Below, piece by piece: positions 29,295 through 38,596 of a DNA stretch of 64,000 nt. Under the pieces are notes generated by a model. It worked only from the letters and a program-made list of their open reading frames with translations. It was not told where the DNA came from and ran no database searches. This stretch comes from Gemmatimonadota bacterium (GTDB taxonomy: Bacteria > Gemmatimonadota > Gemmatimonadetes > Gemmatimonadales > GWC2-71-9), in assembly GCA_003222085.1 (NCBI GenBank), contig QHUK01000024.1, positions 1-64,000 of the forward strand, given 5' to 3'. Numbering within the stretch: the first letter of the stretch is position 1; each line of letters opens with the position of its first letter. A program made the translations under genes and the position numbers.

Positions 29295-29643
29295 CGATCA
29301 CTCGTCGTGGTAGGTATGGATGGAGGATAACCGTGGCATGCACACGTATCGCGGAATGGCGCTGCCACGCTAGGGTGTTTTTGCGGCACTGAGGGGCGCT
29401 TTTGCGGCATGCTCGACAGGAAGACGGCTTGGGTGAATCACCGTCGAGGTTGGGCGTGCGGTCCCTCCCTCTAGACCTCCAGCGATTGCACCCAAGCCGC
29501 CTCAGCTTGCGCGCGGCGTCGAGGTCCTAGGACCGCGACGTTAGAGTGTCCTGCGCGAACTGCGCCACGATAAGAGAATCGGGGATGGCAGGCAAGTGCG
29601 TAGCACGCACGCAACACATTAGTGTCGCAGCCACGATGTGGAG
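29295..29643. other. intergenic region, no gene seen
   Basis: A 349-bp stretch between the start of the receiver gene and the end of the acyl carrier gene, both on the minus strand. It must contain the promoter of the two-component operon, but no clear -35/-10 pair was found. Two copies of the octamer TTTGCGGCA (near 29378 and 29402) occur, of unknown meaning. Confidence 0.4.
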
Positions 29644-29913
29644 CTACCGAGGCAGGACTCGAGTGCCGTTCTGAACCTTGGTCGCAACGAACGCGGCGAT
29701 GCGCGTCACCGTGCGGAAGCGATCGAGCTCGAGATCTTGCAGCGACAGTTGAATGCCAAACTCCTGCTCCAGTTGAGCCAGGAATCCTACGAACATGAGC
29801 GAGTCCACCAGCCCGGTGTTGATCAGATCCGTGTCGAGCGACGGAACCTGCAGGTGCATCTTCTCAGCGAACAGGGCGGAGATCTGTTGCGCTAGTGTGT
29901 TCGAGTCCGGCAT
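29644..29913 (-). CDS. acyl carrier protein
   Basis: An 89-residue acyl carrier protein from ATG 29913. The phosphopantetheine site is Ser38 in NTGLVDSLMFVGFL, followed by the usual acidic helix (LAQLEQEFGIQLSLQDLELD). It would carry acyl or aminoacyl groups as thioesters. No ketosynthase or adenylation domain is in the window, so the donor is unknown. The start lies inside the 3' end of the acetyltransferase gene (50-bp overlap, different frame), so they form a unit at the head of the glycan locus. Its role could be to supply an acyl group for glycan decoration (inference). Confidence 0.82.
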   Translation of the reverse strand: MPDSNTLAQQISALFAEKMHLQVPSLDTDLINTGLVDSLMFVGFLAQLEQEFGIQLSLQDLELDRFRTVTRIAAFVATKVQNGTRVLPR

Positions 29914-30418
29914 GTGGCACGTCCCGGTGTTCGGTCGCGAGCAGGTCGAAGAGGAGGCGATCGAGCGCACGGCCGTCGATATAGTGACACTGCCGCTGCC
30001 GGCCGATGTAGCGAAAGTGGAGCTGCTCGAGGCAGCGCTGCGCCGGGATGTTTGTCTCGACCGTCCACGCGTTCACGGCGTGGAGCCCGAGCTCGGTAAA
30101 CGCCAGCGTGAGCATGTGGTGAGCCGCCTCGGTCGTATGCCCGCCGTATCGCTTGTTGCCGAGCACCGCCCAGAGCGAGGCGGTCTTGAAGTTCCGATCG
30201 ACGTTGGTCAGGCCCACGACCCCCGCCGGCGCGTCCTCATCCCCGGCCGTGTAGATCCGGAACACATGGATGTCCCGCTGGCTCATGATCCTGAGCGTGA
30301 TCGACGTGACGCGCTGGACGCCGTTACCGAAGTCCAGCCATTTGTAATTCTCGGCCTTGCCCAGCCAACCGGCGACGAGCTCGATCCGTTCGGGGGTGTC
30401 CAGCGGCAACAGTTTCAT
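29864..30418 (-). CDS. GNAT-family N-acetyltransferase (RimJ/RimL-like)
   Basis: A 184-residue GNAT enzyme. The acceptor half is LVAGWLGKAENYKWLDFG and VFRIYTAGDEDAPAGVVGLTNVD; the acetyl-CoA loop is VLGNKRYGGHTTEAAHHML (a variant of the Q/RxxGxG/A site), followed by LHAVNAWTVETNIPAQRCLEQ and FRYIGRQRQCHYIDGR, as in RimJ-like proteins that acetylate amino sugars or amines. It overlaps the acyl carrier gene by 50 bp, so the donor might be the carrier-bound acyl group rather than acetyl-CoA. Divergent from the toroid gene at 30590. Confidence 0.82.
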   Translation of the reverse strand: MKLLPLDTPERIELVAGWLGKAENYKWLDFGNGVQRVTSITLRIMSQRDIHVFRIYTAGDEDAPAGVVGLTNVDRNFKTASLWAVLGNKRYGGHTTEAAHHMLTLAFTELGLHAVNAWTVETNIPAQRCLEQLHFRYIGRQRQCHYIDGRALDRLLFDLLATEHRDVPHAGLEHTSATDLRPVR

Positions 30419-30589
30419 GATGGGCGAATGCCTCCAGCGCTCCCTGACGCATGGCCGGTGCCACGCGGCGCGCCCGACGGTCCGTCACCGACATGCCGCC
30501 GCGGTGGTCCAAACCCCGGCCGGCCGTTGCGTCTGCGCCACGCCTGTGACGTCCAAAGCAGCCCTGGCGTCGCGAGAGCGCGCCTCCCA

Positions 30590-31894
30590 ATGCGGTACAC
30601 ACTTTGCGAACTGATCACCGTGGTCGAAATTCTCAGAGGCTCGGTGGCGCCCCCACGTTTCCAGACCTCCCTCCAGCACCGGCTGCGCGCCATCCGCGCT
30701 CATCCGCTCCTCAACCCGACGGCGCTAGCCGAGGGATGGCGCGAGTGGCTGCGGAGCTATCCGGCCGATCCGACGCACGAGCCTCATCTGGTGGCGGCGC
30801 TCGAGTGGCTGCTCCGGGCTCAGGACGCGACGCCCGACGGAGGCCTCTCGCGCGGCTACAGCCTCGTACGACATTCGCATTACGGGCGCCGGGGGTGGCA
30901 ACCCTGTTATCCCGAGACCACGGGCTACATCATCCCCACGCTGTATGCCGCTGCCCGGCGCCTCGGACGTCCGGAGCTCGCGGTCCGCGCCGAGCGCGCG
31001 GCGCGATGGGAGATCGAGATCCAGCTGCCCACGGGCGCGGTCCGCGGCGGAACGATCGGTGAACCAGAATCACCGGCCGTGTTCAACACCGGCCAGGTGC
31101 TCCTCGGCTGGCTCGCCGCATTCGACGAGACGGGGCAGGGTAGCTTTGCCGATGCGGCCCGCCGCGCCGCCCGCTACCTGGTGGCGACGCTCGACCCCGA
31201 CGGACGTTGGCGCAGCGACAACTCGCGCTTCGCCCGAGCGGACTCGACGCTCTACAACACCCGCACCGCCTGGGCGCTTGCGGAGGCGGGTGTCCGACTG
31301 GATGAACGCAGGTTCAGCGCTGCCGCCGCCCGCAGCCTGCATGCCGCCGCCGACCTCCAGACTGAGAACGGCTGGCTGCCTTGGTGCTGCTTGACGGATC
31401 CCGAGCAGCCGCTGCTACACACGCTCGCATACGCCATCCGGGGATTGCTGGAAGGCGGTCGTGTACTCGGCGAACCGCGCTTGCTCCATGCGGCCGAGCG
31501 TGCAGCGAGGCCCCTGACTGCGAAGGTCCGGACGGACGGCTGGATGCCCGGCCGCTACCGCTCTGACTGGTCTCCCGCCGTGCGGTGGTCCTGCCTCACG
31601 GGCCAGGCCCAGATGGCGAACAACTGGATGCGCCTGGCCGCAATCACGGGCGACGCGACCTGGCTCGAGCCTGTGCCGGCCGTCCTGCGATTCCTCAAGC
31701 ACACGCAGAACCGGCGCAGCGGTGAGCTGGGGCTGCGGGGTGGGATCAAGGGCGCCTGGCCGGTGGGCGGCGCCTACGGCGCCTACGAGGTCCTGAGCTG
31801 GGCGACCAAGTTTTTCGCGGACGCGCTGATGCGGCACGAGGCGATCCAGACCAACGGCCTCAGCGCCGCGTCGCCGGTTTCTGTCCTGGCCTGA
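30590..31894 (+). CDS. alpha/alpha-toroid protein of the glycan locus (function unknown)
   Basis: A 434-residue protein from ATG 30590 made of repeated paired helices around conserved aromatic and glycine positions (ALEWLLRAQDATPDGGLSRG; FNTGQVLLGWLAAFDETGQG; AADLQTENGWLPWCCLTDP; WSCLTGQAQMANNWMRLAAI). This is the pattern of six-hairpin toroids found in glycoside hydrolases, epimerases and terpene-cyclase-like proteins. There is no signal peptide, so it acts in the cytosol. Possible roles are modifying or degrading a glycan precursor. The open frame extends upstream, but family-like sequence begins only near this ATG. Confidence 0.7.
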   Translation: MRYTLCELITVVEILRGSVAPPRFQTSLQHRLRAIRAHPLLNPTALAEGWREWLRSYPADPTHEPHLVAALEWLLRAQDATPDGGLSRGYSLVRHSHYGRRGWQPCYPETTGYIIPTLYAAARRLGRPELAVRAERAARWEIEIQLPTGAVRGGTIGEPESPAVFNTGQVLLGWLAAFDETGQGSFADAARRAARYLVATLDPDGRWRSDNSRFARADSTLYNTRTAWALAEAGVRLDERRFSAAAARSLHAAADLQTENGWLPWCCLTDPEQPLLHTLAYAIRGLLEGGRVLGEPRLLHAAERAARPLTAKVRTDGWMPGRYRSDWSPAVRWSCLTGQAQMANNWMRLAAITGDATWLEPVPAVLRFLKHTQNRRSGELGLRGGIKGAWPVGGAYGAYEVLSWATKFFADALMRHEAIQTNGLSAASPVSVLA

Positions 31895-31902
31895 GAAAGC
31901 CA

Positions 31903-31937
31903 ACGCGCCGCGACGGTGTGAACCCGCCGCGGCGCGT
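31903..31937. terminator. hairpin between convergent genes
   Basis: A 10-bp perfect stem ACGCGCCGCG/CGCGGCGCGT (31903-31912, 31928-31937) with a 15-base loop between the toroid gene and the lipoprotein gene. No T-run follows on either strand, so it is a weak or factor-assisted terminator. Confidence 0.42.
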
Positions 31938-31961
31938 CGAACGATGGGGTTGCACGCGCGA

Positions 31962-33335
31962 TCACCGCTTCACGATGTCGCCGCTCGTCGGAATGCCGGA
32001 GCGCCCGTATCCCCCTACCGCGATGTACACGCTGAAGAAGTCCACGCCGCTCCCCCCCGACCCGGTCCTCGGGTCGTCGTCGCACACCTGCACCGTGTAG
32101 CTCCTGAGGTCACCCTCGTCGCCCCGGCCCACGGCGTCGAACTCCACCCCGCGCGTCGGATCCTGGCACTTGCTCGGCGAGGCGTTGCGGTACGCGGTGA
32201 ACGATGTCGCGGGGTCCGCCACGGGATCCGTGGTCAACGACGCGGGCCTGCCCGATGGGTGGATGTCCCCGTAGTCCGTGCCGGTGAACCGCCCGGTGAG
32301 GTCGGCCCGGACGTCGAAGTCGAAGGTCTGCACGCCGTTCCCGGGCGCAGCAGAACCCCACCCGAGCTGGACGTGGCCGCTCACTTCCGCTGGCGGCGGC
32401 GCGCCGCACGTCACCGCGAACGTCGTCGTGGCCGCCCCACCGGCCGACACCGGCACCGTTTGTGGATTCGCTACGCTCACCGTGCAGTTCGCGGCCACGC
32501 CCGACAACGCGACTGGGTTGGCGCCCGCCGGCGCCGTGAAGGTGACGTTGCCATTCGTCGCGATCGGTTGGCTGTTCGTGCCGTCGATCGTGACCGTGTA
32601 GCCATCGGGATCGAGGTTGTAGCCGGTCGTACTCGTCGTGACCGTCAAGCCGCCGCTGCCCGAACCGATCGGGGCGCAGCTCAGCGAGAACGTCACTGAC
32701 GTCATGCCGCCGGCCATCACGGTGCCGCTCTGCGGGTTCGCCCCGCTCACCGTGCAGTTCTGCGCGGCACCGGAGAGGGCCACCGAGTGATTACCCGTCG
32801 CGAGCCCGGTGAACGTCACGCTGCCGTTCGTCGCCACCGGTTGGCCAGAGCCGTCGACCAACACCGTGTAACCGTCGGCATCGAGGTCCACACCGGTGGT
32901 GTTCGTCCCGACGACCAGACTGCCCACCGACGCACACCCCACGTCGAAGTTCGTGGTCGCCGTCTCGGCGGCGCTGATGGAGACGTTCCGGGGATTGTCA
33001 ACCGCGGTGACGCCGTTTACCGTGGCCGTCACCAAGCAGTTCGCGGCAACCATGATGAGCGAGACTTTGTGGTCGCCCTGCGAGAGCCCGTTGAAATAGG
33101 AGACCCCGTTGCTACCGGGTGACTGGCTGTAGGAGTCGTCCACCCAGACCTCATAGCCGTTCGGATCGGGGTCCGAGCCCGTGGTGGTGTTGACGACGGC
33201 GATCGTGCCGCCCCACGGAAGAAGACTGGCTTTTGGCGTCGGACTGGTCGGACTCTGTGGTTCGTTACACGCGGTCGCGAGCCCGAACATCGCGAACGCC
33301 GCAGCCAATCGGCTCAGGGTAACGGCGCGTATCAT
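31962..33335 (-). CDS. repeat-containing secreted lipoprotein
   Basis: A 457-residue lipoprotein: signal ending in FGLATAC (Cys23), then three tandem ~80-90-residue beta-rich units of a PEGA-like type. Each unit opens with a T(T/N)TTG-x-D-x-D-P-x-GY phrase (DPDPNGYEVWVDDSYSQ, DLDADGYTVLVDGSGQP, NLDPDGYTVTIDGTNSQ) and ends in a Cys-containing strand. A different C-terminal domain of about 125 residues follows (VSGHVQLGWGSAAPGNGVQT, ending with SGDIVKR). It would be displayed on the cell surface near the exported polymer; binding partner unknown. Confidence 0.75.
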   Translation of the reverse strand: MIRAVTLSRLAAAFAMFGLATACNEPQSPTSPTPKASLLPWGGTIAVVNTTTGSDPDPNGYEVWVDDSYSQSPGSNGVSYFNGLSQGDHKVSLIMVAANCLVTATVNGVTAVDNPRNVSISAAETATTNFDVGCASVGSLVVGTNTTGVDLDADGYTVLVDGSGQPVATNGSVTFTGLATGNHSVALSGAAQNCTVSGANPQSGTVMAGGMTSVTFSLSCAPIGSGSGGLTVTTSTTGYNLDPDGYTVTIDGTNSQPIATNGNVTFTAPAGANPVALSGVAANCTVSVANPQTVPVSAGGAATTTFAVTCGAPPPAEVSGHVQLGWGSAAPGNGVQTFDFDVRADLTGRFTGTDYGDIHPSGRPASLTTDPVADPATSFTAYRNASPSKCQDPTRGVEFDAVGRGDEGDLRSYTVQVCDDDPRTGSGGSGVDFFSVYIAVGGYGRSGIPTSGDIVKR

Positions 33336-33359
33336 GGGTTTCCTCCACTCACGCTCGTG

Positions 33360-34370
33360 CTAGGCACAGATGAGCGCTTCCTGGGGGCTCGCAGGTGCGT
33401 CGACGAACAGGTGCCGATAGCGCTCGACCCTGTCCGTGTACCATTGCGCAATAGAGCCCAATTCGTCCGCCAGGTGCCGCTGGGCTCGCCAGCCCAAGCT
33501 CTGCATTCGCGCACTCGAGATACTGTAGCGGCGATCGTTGAAGAGGCGGTCTTTCACAAACACGATCTCCTCGCTGCAACTTTTCCCGAAGACGTCGCAG
33601 ACCATCTCGGCGACCTGGAGGGTCGAGTATTCTTCCTCAGACCCCACGTTATAGACCTCACCCGCGACGCCTTTATCGATCAAGAGGGCGATTGCAGCGG
33701 CAAAGTCCTGAGCGTGTAAGTAGTGGCGTCTATGCGACCCGTTCCCGTGGATCGTCAGCTTGGCGCCGAGGAACAGGCTCAGGCAGAACTTGGGGATCAC
33801 CTTCTCCGGATACTGCCGGATCCCGAAGATGTTGTTGGCTCTCACGCGGATGATCGGCTGGCGATAGGACCTCAGGTAGCCCAGGATGATCATCTCCGCC
33901 GCTGCCTTGGACGCCGAGTAAGGGTTGGTGGGATTGAACGGCGCGTCCTCCCCCACCCGGCCGCGCAGCACTTCCCCATACACCTCGTCGGTGCTCACGT
34001 GGATGACGCGGGGAACCTCGGCGATCCGGCATGCTTCCAGCAGCATGTGCGTGCCCAGCGTGTTCGTGATCGTGAACGTCAACGGGTCGCCGAACGAATT
34101 GTCGACGAAGCTCTCGGCTGCGAGATGGACGACGAGGTCGGCGTTGCGAACGACGCGGCGGCAGAGGTCGGCGTCGCAGATGTCCCCCACGACGAGGTGC
34201 ACTCCCTTACCGTTCCCGTTGCCGGTGACGAGGTGGGAGACGTTATCCATGTCCCCCGCGTACGTCAGCTTGTCCAGGATCGTGAGCCGCGCCCCGGGGA
34301 ACACCTCTCGCAAGTGCTCGGCTACGTGGGAGCCGATGAACCCGCAGCCCCCAGTCACCACGATCTTCAT
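33360..34370 (-). CDS. NAD-dependent sugar nucleotide dehydratase/epimerase, RmlB-like
   Basis: A 336-residue short-chain dehydrogenase-type enzyme from ATG 34370, the point where family homology starts (MKIVVTGGCGFIGSHVAEHL, glycine motif GGxGFIGS). ILDKLTYAGDMDNVSHL and VSTDEVYGEV match dTDP-glucose 4,6-dehydratase, in which Thr-Asp-Glu act with the Tyr/Lys pair YSASK. RANNIFGIRQYPEKVIPKFC is also typical. It should make a 4-keto-6-deoxy sugar nucleotide for the glycan; the true substrate (dTDP, UDP or CDP) is not certain. Confidence 0.87.
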   Translation of the reverse strand: MKIVVTGGCGFIGSHVAEHLREVFPGARLTILDKLTYAGDMDNVSHLVTGNGNGKGVHLVVGDICDADLCRRVVRNADLVVHLAAESFVDNSFGDPLTFTITNTLGTHMLLEACRIAEVPRVIHVSTDEVYGEVLRGRVGEDAPFNPTNPYSASKAAAEMIILGYLRSYRQPIIRVRANNIFGIRQYPEKVIPKFCLSLFLGAKLTIHGNGSHRRHYLHAQDFAAAIALLIDKGVAGEVYNVGSEEEYSTLQVAEMVCDVFGKSCSEEIVFVKDRLFNDRRYSISSARMQSLGWRAQRHLADELGSIAQWYTDRVERYRHLFVDAPASPQEALICA

Positions 34371-34905
34371 TGCATCGTCTCCAGCAGCGACCACACCATC
34401 GGCCAGGACCCTCCTACATACGCTTCTCGAACCACGCGCGGCGGCGGAAACGGGCCGTCGGTGGACCGCACTTTATCACATTCTGTACCGCAAGCACCGC
34501 CGGGCTGGGCTCGGGCGTGCGCCGGCAACTTATTGCGGAACAGGCAGTTACGGCATTGGCGGAGCGAGGCCTGAACGCCACGGCCTCAACGCCACGGCGC
34601 AGCCGGTCCACATTGGAGGTGAGCCTTGCAACAAATGGTGCTGACCTGAAGCAATGTTGTGCAGCCGCGGCAGATCAGCGGATCGAACGGGTTCCGTCTA
34701 GAGGAGCTCTAAGCTCTCAATCTGTCACATCTCTGTCGTCAAGTGCCTCCACGTATTTCTTCCACGCGCGTCGCAGTAGAATCGACGGCCGCGTGGATCC
34801 CGGTGTTCGAAATAGGAACCAGATTGTGGACTAGACTAAATAGTTTGCTGTTTTCGACGAGGATGTCCTTCTCTGGGCCCTGCTTGCAACGCGCGCTGCC
34901 GTCTC
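34371..34905. other. intergenic region, no gene seen
   Basis: 535 bp separate the RmlB-like gene from the end of the ABC transporter gene on the same strand. The RmlB-like gene's promoter must be here, but no clear box was identified. AT content is higher near 34700-34860. Short plus-strand frames lack ribosome-binding sites and family resemblance. Confidence 0.4.
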
Positions 34906-36678
34906 CTAACTCAACCGCTCCAATCCGAGCTGCTGCGCCGCGTACCGGCGGTACACGCTCCCCGGCCGTGCCCGCAACTCCTCGTGGCGCCCCTGTTCGA
35001 TGACCCGGCCGCGATCGAGGACCAGCACCTCGTGGGCGTGCTCGATCGTGGACAGTCGGTGGGCGATGATGAGGGCCGTCCGGCCCTCGAGCAGGTGCCG
35101 CAGCGCCTGCTTGAGAAACGCTTCCGATTCGGGGTCGAGGGCCGAGGTGGGCTCATCCAGGATCAGGATGGGCGCGTTCTTGAGGAACGCGCGTGCGATG
35201 GCGAGGCGCTGCTTCTCGCCGCCGGAGAGCCCGAGGCCCCGCTCACCGATCTCGGTCTCGTAGCCCCGCGGCAGCCGCGCGATGAACTCGCTGGCGAACG
35301 CGAGGCGGGCGGCATCGGCAAGGTCGGCGTCCGTGGCCTCGGGTCGGCCGTAGCGCAGATTCTCGGCGACCGTGCCCGACAACAGCATCGGCTCTTGGGC
35401 CACGATGGCGATGTTCTGCCGCAGCGATCGGAGCGTCACGTCTCGGATGTCGGTCCCGTCGATGGTGATGCGGCCGCCGGTGACGTCGTAAAAGCGCGGC
35501 AGGAGCTTGGCGAGGGTCGATTTGCCGGCGCCGCTCGGCCCCACCAGGGCGACCGTCGTACCTGCGGAGAGATGGTGCCGGAAATGCTCGAGCACCGGCG
35601 GCCCGCCATCGTATCGGAAGCCGACGTCGTCGAACACGATCTCCCCACGTATCCGGCCCAGCACCCGCGCGACCGGTTGCTCCCGTACCTCGGGATAGGT
35701 GTCGAACACCTCGAAGATGCGGTCCATCGCGGCGAGGCTGCTGGCGACGATCAGGTTGAGCTCCGTGAGTCGCTGCACCGGCTGGTAGAGCAGCCCGAGG
35801 TAGGCGTAGAACGCCATGAGCGTTCCGATCGTGAGTCGACCGCCGAGCACTTCGAGGGCACCAAACCAGAGCACCAGGATCGGCCCGATCGCCGTGAGAA
35901 ACCCTGTCGCCCCGAGCGCCACCGACTGGAGCTGCACGTTGGAGAGGACACTGTGAAGGAAGCGTTCACTCTGCTTGTGAAACGCCCGGGCCTCGGCTTC
36001 TTCCTGCGTGAACGACTGGATCGTGGAGATCGCTCCGAACTGCTCGTGCAGCTCGCCGGAGATCTCCTGCAGCTGGTCATGGATGGCCCGGCTCTGCTCT
36101 CGGAGCCGCCGGGTGAGCCGGAGGCTTACCCACGCGTAACACGGCAGCACGGCCAGCGCGACCAGGGCGAGCTTCCAATGCGCGACGAGCAGCACCACGA
36201 CGACGCCCGAGATCGCAGCCACATCCATCGCGGTGTTCACGAAAGCGGCGCCTACAAAGTTCTGGGCGGAGGCGATGTCGCTCGTCATGCGCGCCACGAC
36301 CTCGCCGATGCGCTGGCGGTCGAAGAAACTCAGGCTCATGCGTTGCACGTGATAGTGCAGATCGCGGCGCAGATCGAAGATCAGGCGATGCCCGGCGAGG
36401 CCCGCCAGATACGAGCGCCAGTAACTCGCGATCCCGTACACCACGTAGACAGCGATGAGGCCCACCATGAGCAGGTGGAGCTGGGTACGTGGCCGCCCGC
36501 CCGCCGGAACCAGGAACTCGTCCACCACGATCTTGAGCGTCCACGGCAGGACCAGGGGAATGAGATAGCGGACGACGCCGCACGCCGTGGCCAGCGCGAT
36601 GGTCGTGCGATACGGCGCGACGTAGGCGAGAAAGCGTTGGAGGCTACGGCGTTGCGCCGAGTGCATGGCTGACGGCAT
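34906..36678 (-). CDS. MsbA-like ABC exporter, fused permease and ATPase
   Basis: A 590-residue half-transporter: six membrane helices in the first ~320 residues (LATACGVVRYLIPLVLPWTL, MVGLIAVYVVYGIASYW and others), then an ATPase with Walker A GPSGAGKST (about 378-386), Q-loop VAQEP, signature LSGGEKQR (about 482-489), Walker B ILILDEPTSALD and switch His in IAHRLS. It acts as a homodimer in the inner membrane. Its position suggests it flips a lipid-linked glycan or a lipid precursor in addition to the Wzx-type flippase at 51595. It is 46 bp downstream of the first asparagine-synthetase-type gene. Confidence 0.9.
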   Translation of the reverse strand: MPSAMHSAQRRSLQRFLAYVAPYRTTIALATACGVVRYLIPLVLPWTLKIVVDEFLVPAGGRPRTQLHLLMVGLIAVYVVYGIASYWRSYLAGLAGHRLIFDLRRDLHYHVQRMSLSFFDRQRIGEVVARMTSDIASAQNFVGAAFVNTAMDVAAISGVVVVLLVAHWKLALVALAVLPCYAWVSLRLTRRLREQSRAIHDQLQEISGELHEQFGAISTIQSFTQEEAEARAFHKQSERFLHSVLSNVQLQSVALGATGFLTAIGPILVLWFGALEVLGGRLTIGTLMAFYAYLGLLYQPVQRLTELNLIVASSLAAMDRIFEVFDTYPEVREQPVARVLGRIRGEIVFDDVGFRYDGGPPVLEHFRHHLSAGTTVALVGPSGAGKSTLAKLLPRFYDVTGGRITIDGTDIRDVTLRSLRQNIAIVAQEPMLLSGTVAENLRYGRPEATDADLADAARLAFASEFIARLPRGYETEIGERGLGLSGGEKQRLAIARAFLKNAPILILDEPTSALDPESEAFLKQALRHLLEGRTALIIAHRLSTIEHAHEVLVLDRGRVIEQGRHEELRARPGSVYRRYAAQQLGLERLS

Positions 36679-36724
36679 CGTCAGGTCGAAGTCGAACGAG
36701 AACCGCCCTCGCAGCCATCGAACT

Positions 36725-38596
36725 TCAATGCTGGTTCAGCCATTCGCGCAACACGAGGAGATTGTACAGCCGCTGGCTGTGATCCCGCAGGCCGTCGCGG
36801 TGCTCACGCACCAGCGTGCGAAGTCCGGCGGGGTTCAGCCAGCCGCAATCGCGCAGGCTCTCACTTTCCGCCAACTGGTCGCCCCACGCGCTGGTCGGCC
36901 CACCGGCGAACCACACTTGGAACGGGACGGAGAAGGCGTGCTTGGGTCGCCGGAACAGATCGGCCGGGAGAAATCGTGCCAGCAGCGTCTTGAGGAGCGG
37001 CTTTCCTCCATTCCCATCCAGGAGCCAGTGGTCCGGGAGCCCCAGCGCGAATTCCAGGACTTCGTGGTCCAGCAAGGGCGCGCGCGCTTCCAGGCTGTGG
37101 GCCATGGTGGCGACGTCGACCTTGGGCATCAGGCAGTCCGCGAGGTAGGTGCTCACGTCCACCAGCCGCATCCGTCGCAGCGCGCTGCCGTTGCCGCTCC
37201 GGTACAACTGCGCAAGCCAGGCGCGCACGCCGTCGCCGCCGTCGCGTCGCGTCTGCAGCAGCTCTCCCGCGTAGAGCGTTTGCGCCTCTTCGTCGCGGAC
37301 GTACATGCGCAACGCCGCGAAGCGCTCCGGTTCGTCCAACGCGAGCGTACCGACGGCGCGCTTGACCCGCTTCACCCAGGGGCGCTGGCCGCGCACGGTG
37401 GCGCCGAGCCGCAGCACCCCCGTCGGCACGGCGCTGCGCAAGCGCTTGAGGCGCAGTGCCGTCCGATACCAATCGTATCCCCCGAAACCTTCGTCCCCGC
37501 CGTCTCCGGTGAGCACGACGGTGACGTGCTTCCTCGTCTCCCGAGCGAGCAACCAGACGGCCAGGGCGGCAGAATCGCCGAACGGCTCTGCGCAATGCCG
37601 AACCAGCGCCGGCAGGATGTCGAGCATCACCGGGCGTCCGGTGAACGTGCGGTGACGAGTCCCGAGGTGTTGCGCGACTCGTTCGGCATAGCCGCTTTCA
37701 TCGAAGGCGGCCTCCGCGAAACCGATCGAGAACGTCAAGGCCTCCCCCTGACAGTGGCGAGCGGCGATGGCCGTCACCAGGCTCGAATCGATGCCGCCGC
37801 TCAGGAACGACCCGAGGGGCACGTCACTGCGTAGCCGCAGGGTGACCGCGGTCGTCAGCAAGTCTTCCAGTCGATCGACGGCATCGGCGAAGCGCCCCGC
37901 GAAGGGTTGCACGGCGCCCTCAAGCGCCCAATGGCGGAGGGAACGCGCGCCAGAGGAGCTCACCCGGAGCAGCGTCCCGGCGGGGAGCTTGCTGATGCCG
38001 TCCCAGATCGACTGGGGAGCCGGCACATATCCGAGGGTGAGGAACGCGTCCAACGCCCCGAGGTTCACGCGGCGGGCTCGGGGATCGGTATCCCGGAGCG
38101 CCCCCAGGGTCGAGGCGAAGTAGCAGCTGTCCTCTTCCAGCGCGTAGAACAAGGGCTTCTTGCCCACGCGATCGCGCGCGAGCACCAGCTCGCCCCGCCT
38201 CCCGTCCCACACCGCGAAGGCGAACATGCCGCGGAGATACCGTACCGCCTCGCTGCCGTGTCGCTCGTACATCCGCAGCAACACCTCGGTATCCGACACG
38301 GTATGGAACCGCACCCCCTGATCCGAAAGAGATCGGCGCAACTCGCGGTAATTGTAGATCTCGCCGTTGAAGACCAGGGCGATCTGTCCATCGTCGCTGC
38401 ACATCGGCTGGCGCCCGCCGGCGATGTCGATGATCGAGAGCCGACGGTGCGCGAAGGCCGCGCGGCCGCGAGGATCCGCCCAGAAGCCTTCTCCGTCAGG
38501 CCCCCGATGCGCCATCAGACCGGCCATGGCGCACAGGCGCTCGCGGTCCGGGCGGGCACCGTCCCGGAAGGCTACCGCGCCGGCGATCCCACACAT
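36725..38596 (-). CDS. asparagine synthase (glutamine-hydrolysing)-type amidotransferase, copy 1
   Basis: A 623-residue two-domain enzyme. The N-terminal glutaminase has Cys2 (MCGIAGAV) as nucleophile, with RGPDGEG (31-37), NGEIYNYREL (77-86) and SDTEVLL. The synthetase domain has the ATP-pyrophosphate loop SGGIDSS (266-272) and TGDGGDEGFGGY. All catalytic parts are intact. In surface-glycan loci such enzymes (WbpS type) can amidate uronic acids rather than aspartate. The N-terminal end overlaps the stop of the upstream glycosyltransferase gene by 25 bp. Confidence 0.9.
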   Translation of the reverse strand: MCGIAGAVAFRDGARPDRERLCAMAGLMAHRGPDGEGFWADPRGRAAFAHRRLSIIDIAGGRQPMCSDDGQIALVFNGEIYNYRELRRSLSDQGVRFHTVSDTEVLLRMYERHGSEAVRYLRGMFAFAVWDGRRGELVLARDRVGKKPLFYALEEDSCYFASTLGALRDTDPRARRVNLGALDAFLTLGYVPAPQSIWDGISKLPAGTLLRVSSSGARSLRHWALEGAVQPFAGRFADAVDRLEDLLTTAVTLRLRSDVPLGSFLSGGIDSSLVTAIAARHCQGEALTFSIGFAEAAFDESGYAERVAQHLGTRHRTFTGRPVMLDILPALVRHCAEPFGDSAALAVWLLARETRKHVTVVLTGDGGDEGFGGYDWYRTALRLKRLRSAVPTGVLRLGATVRGQRPWVKRVKRAVGTLALDEPERFAALRMYVRDEEAQTLYAGELLQTRRDGGDGVRAWLAQLYRSGNGSALRRMRLVDVSTYLADCLMPKVDVATMAHSLEARAPLLDHEVLEFALGLPDHWLLDGNGGKPLLKTLLARFLPADLFRRPKHAFSVPFQVWFAGGPTSAWGDQLAESESLRDCGWLNPAGLRTLVREHRDGLRDHSQRLYNLLVLREWLNQH

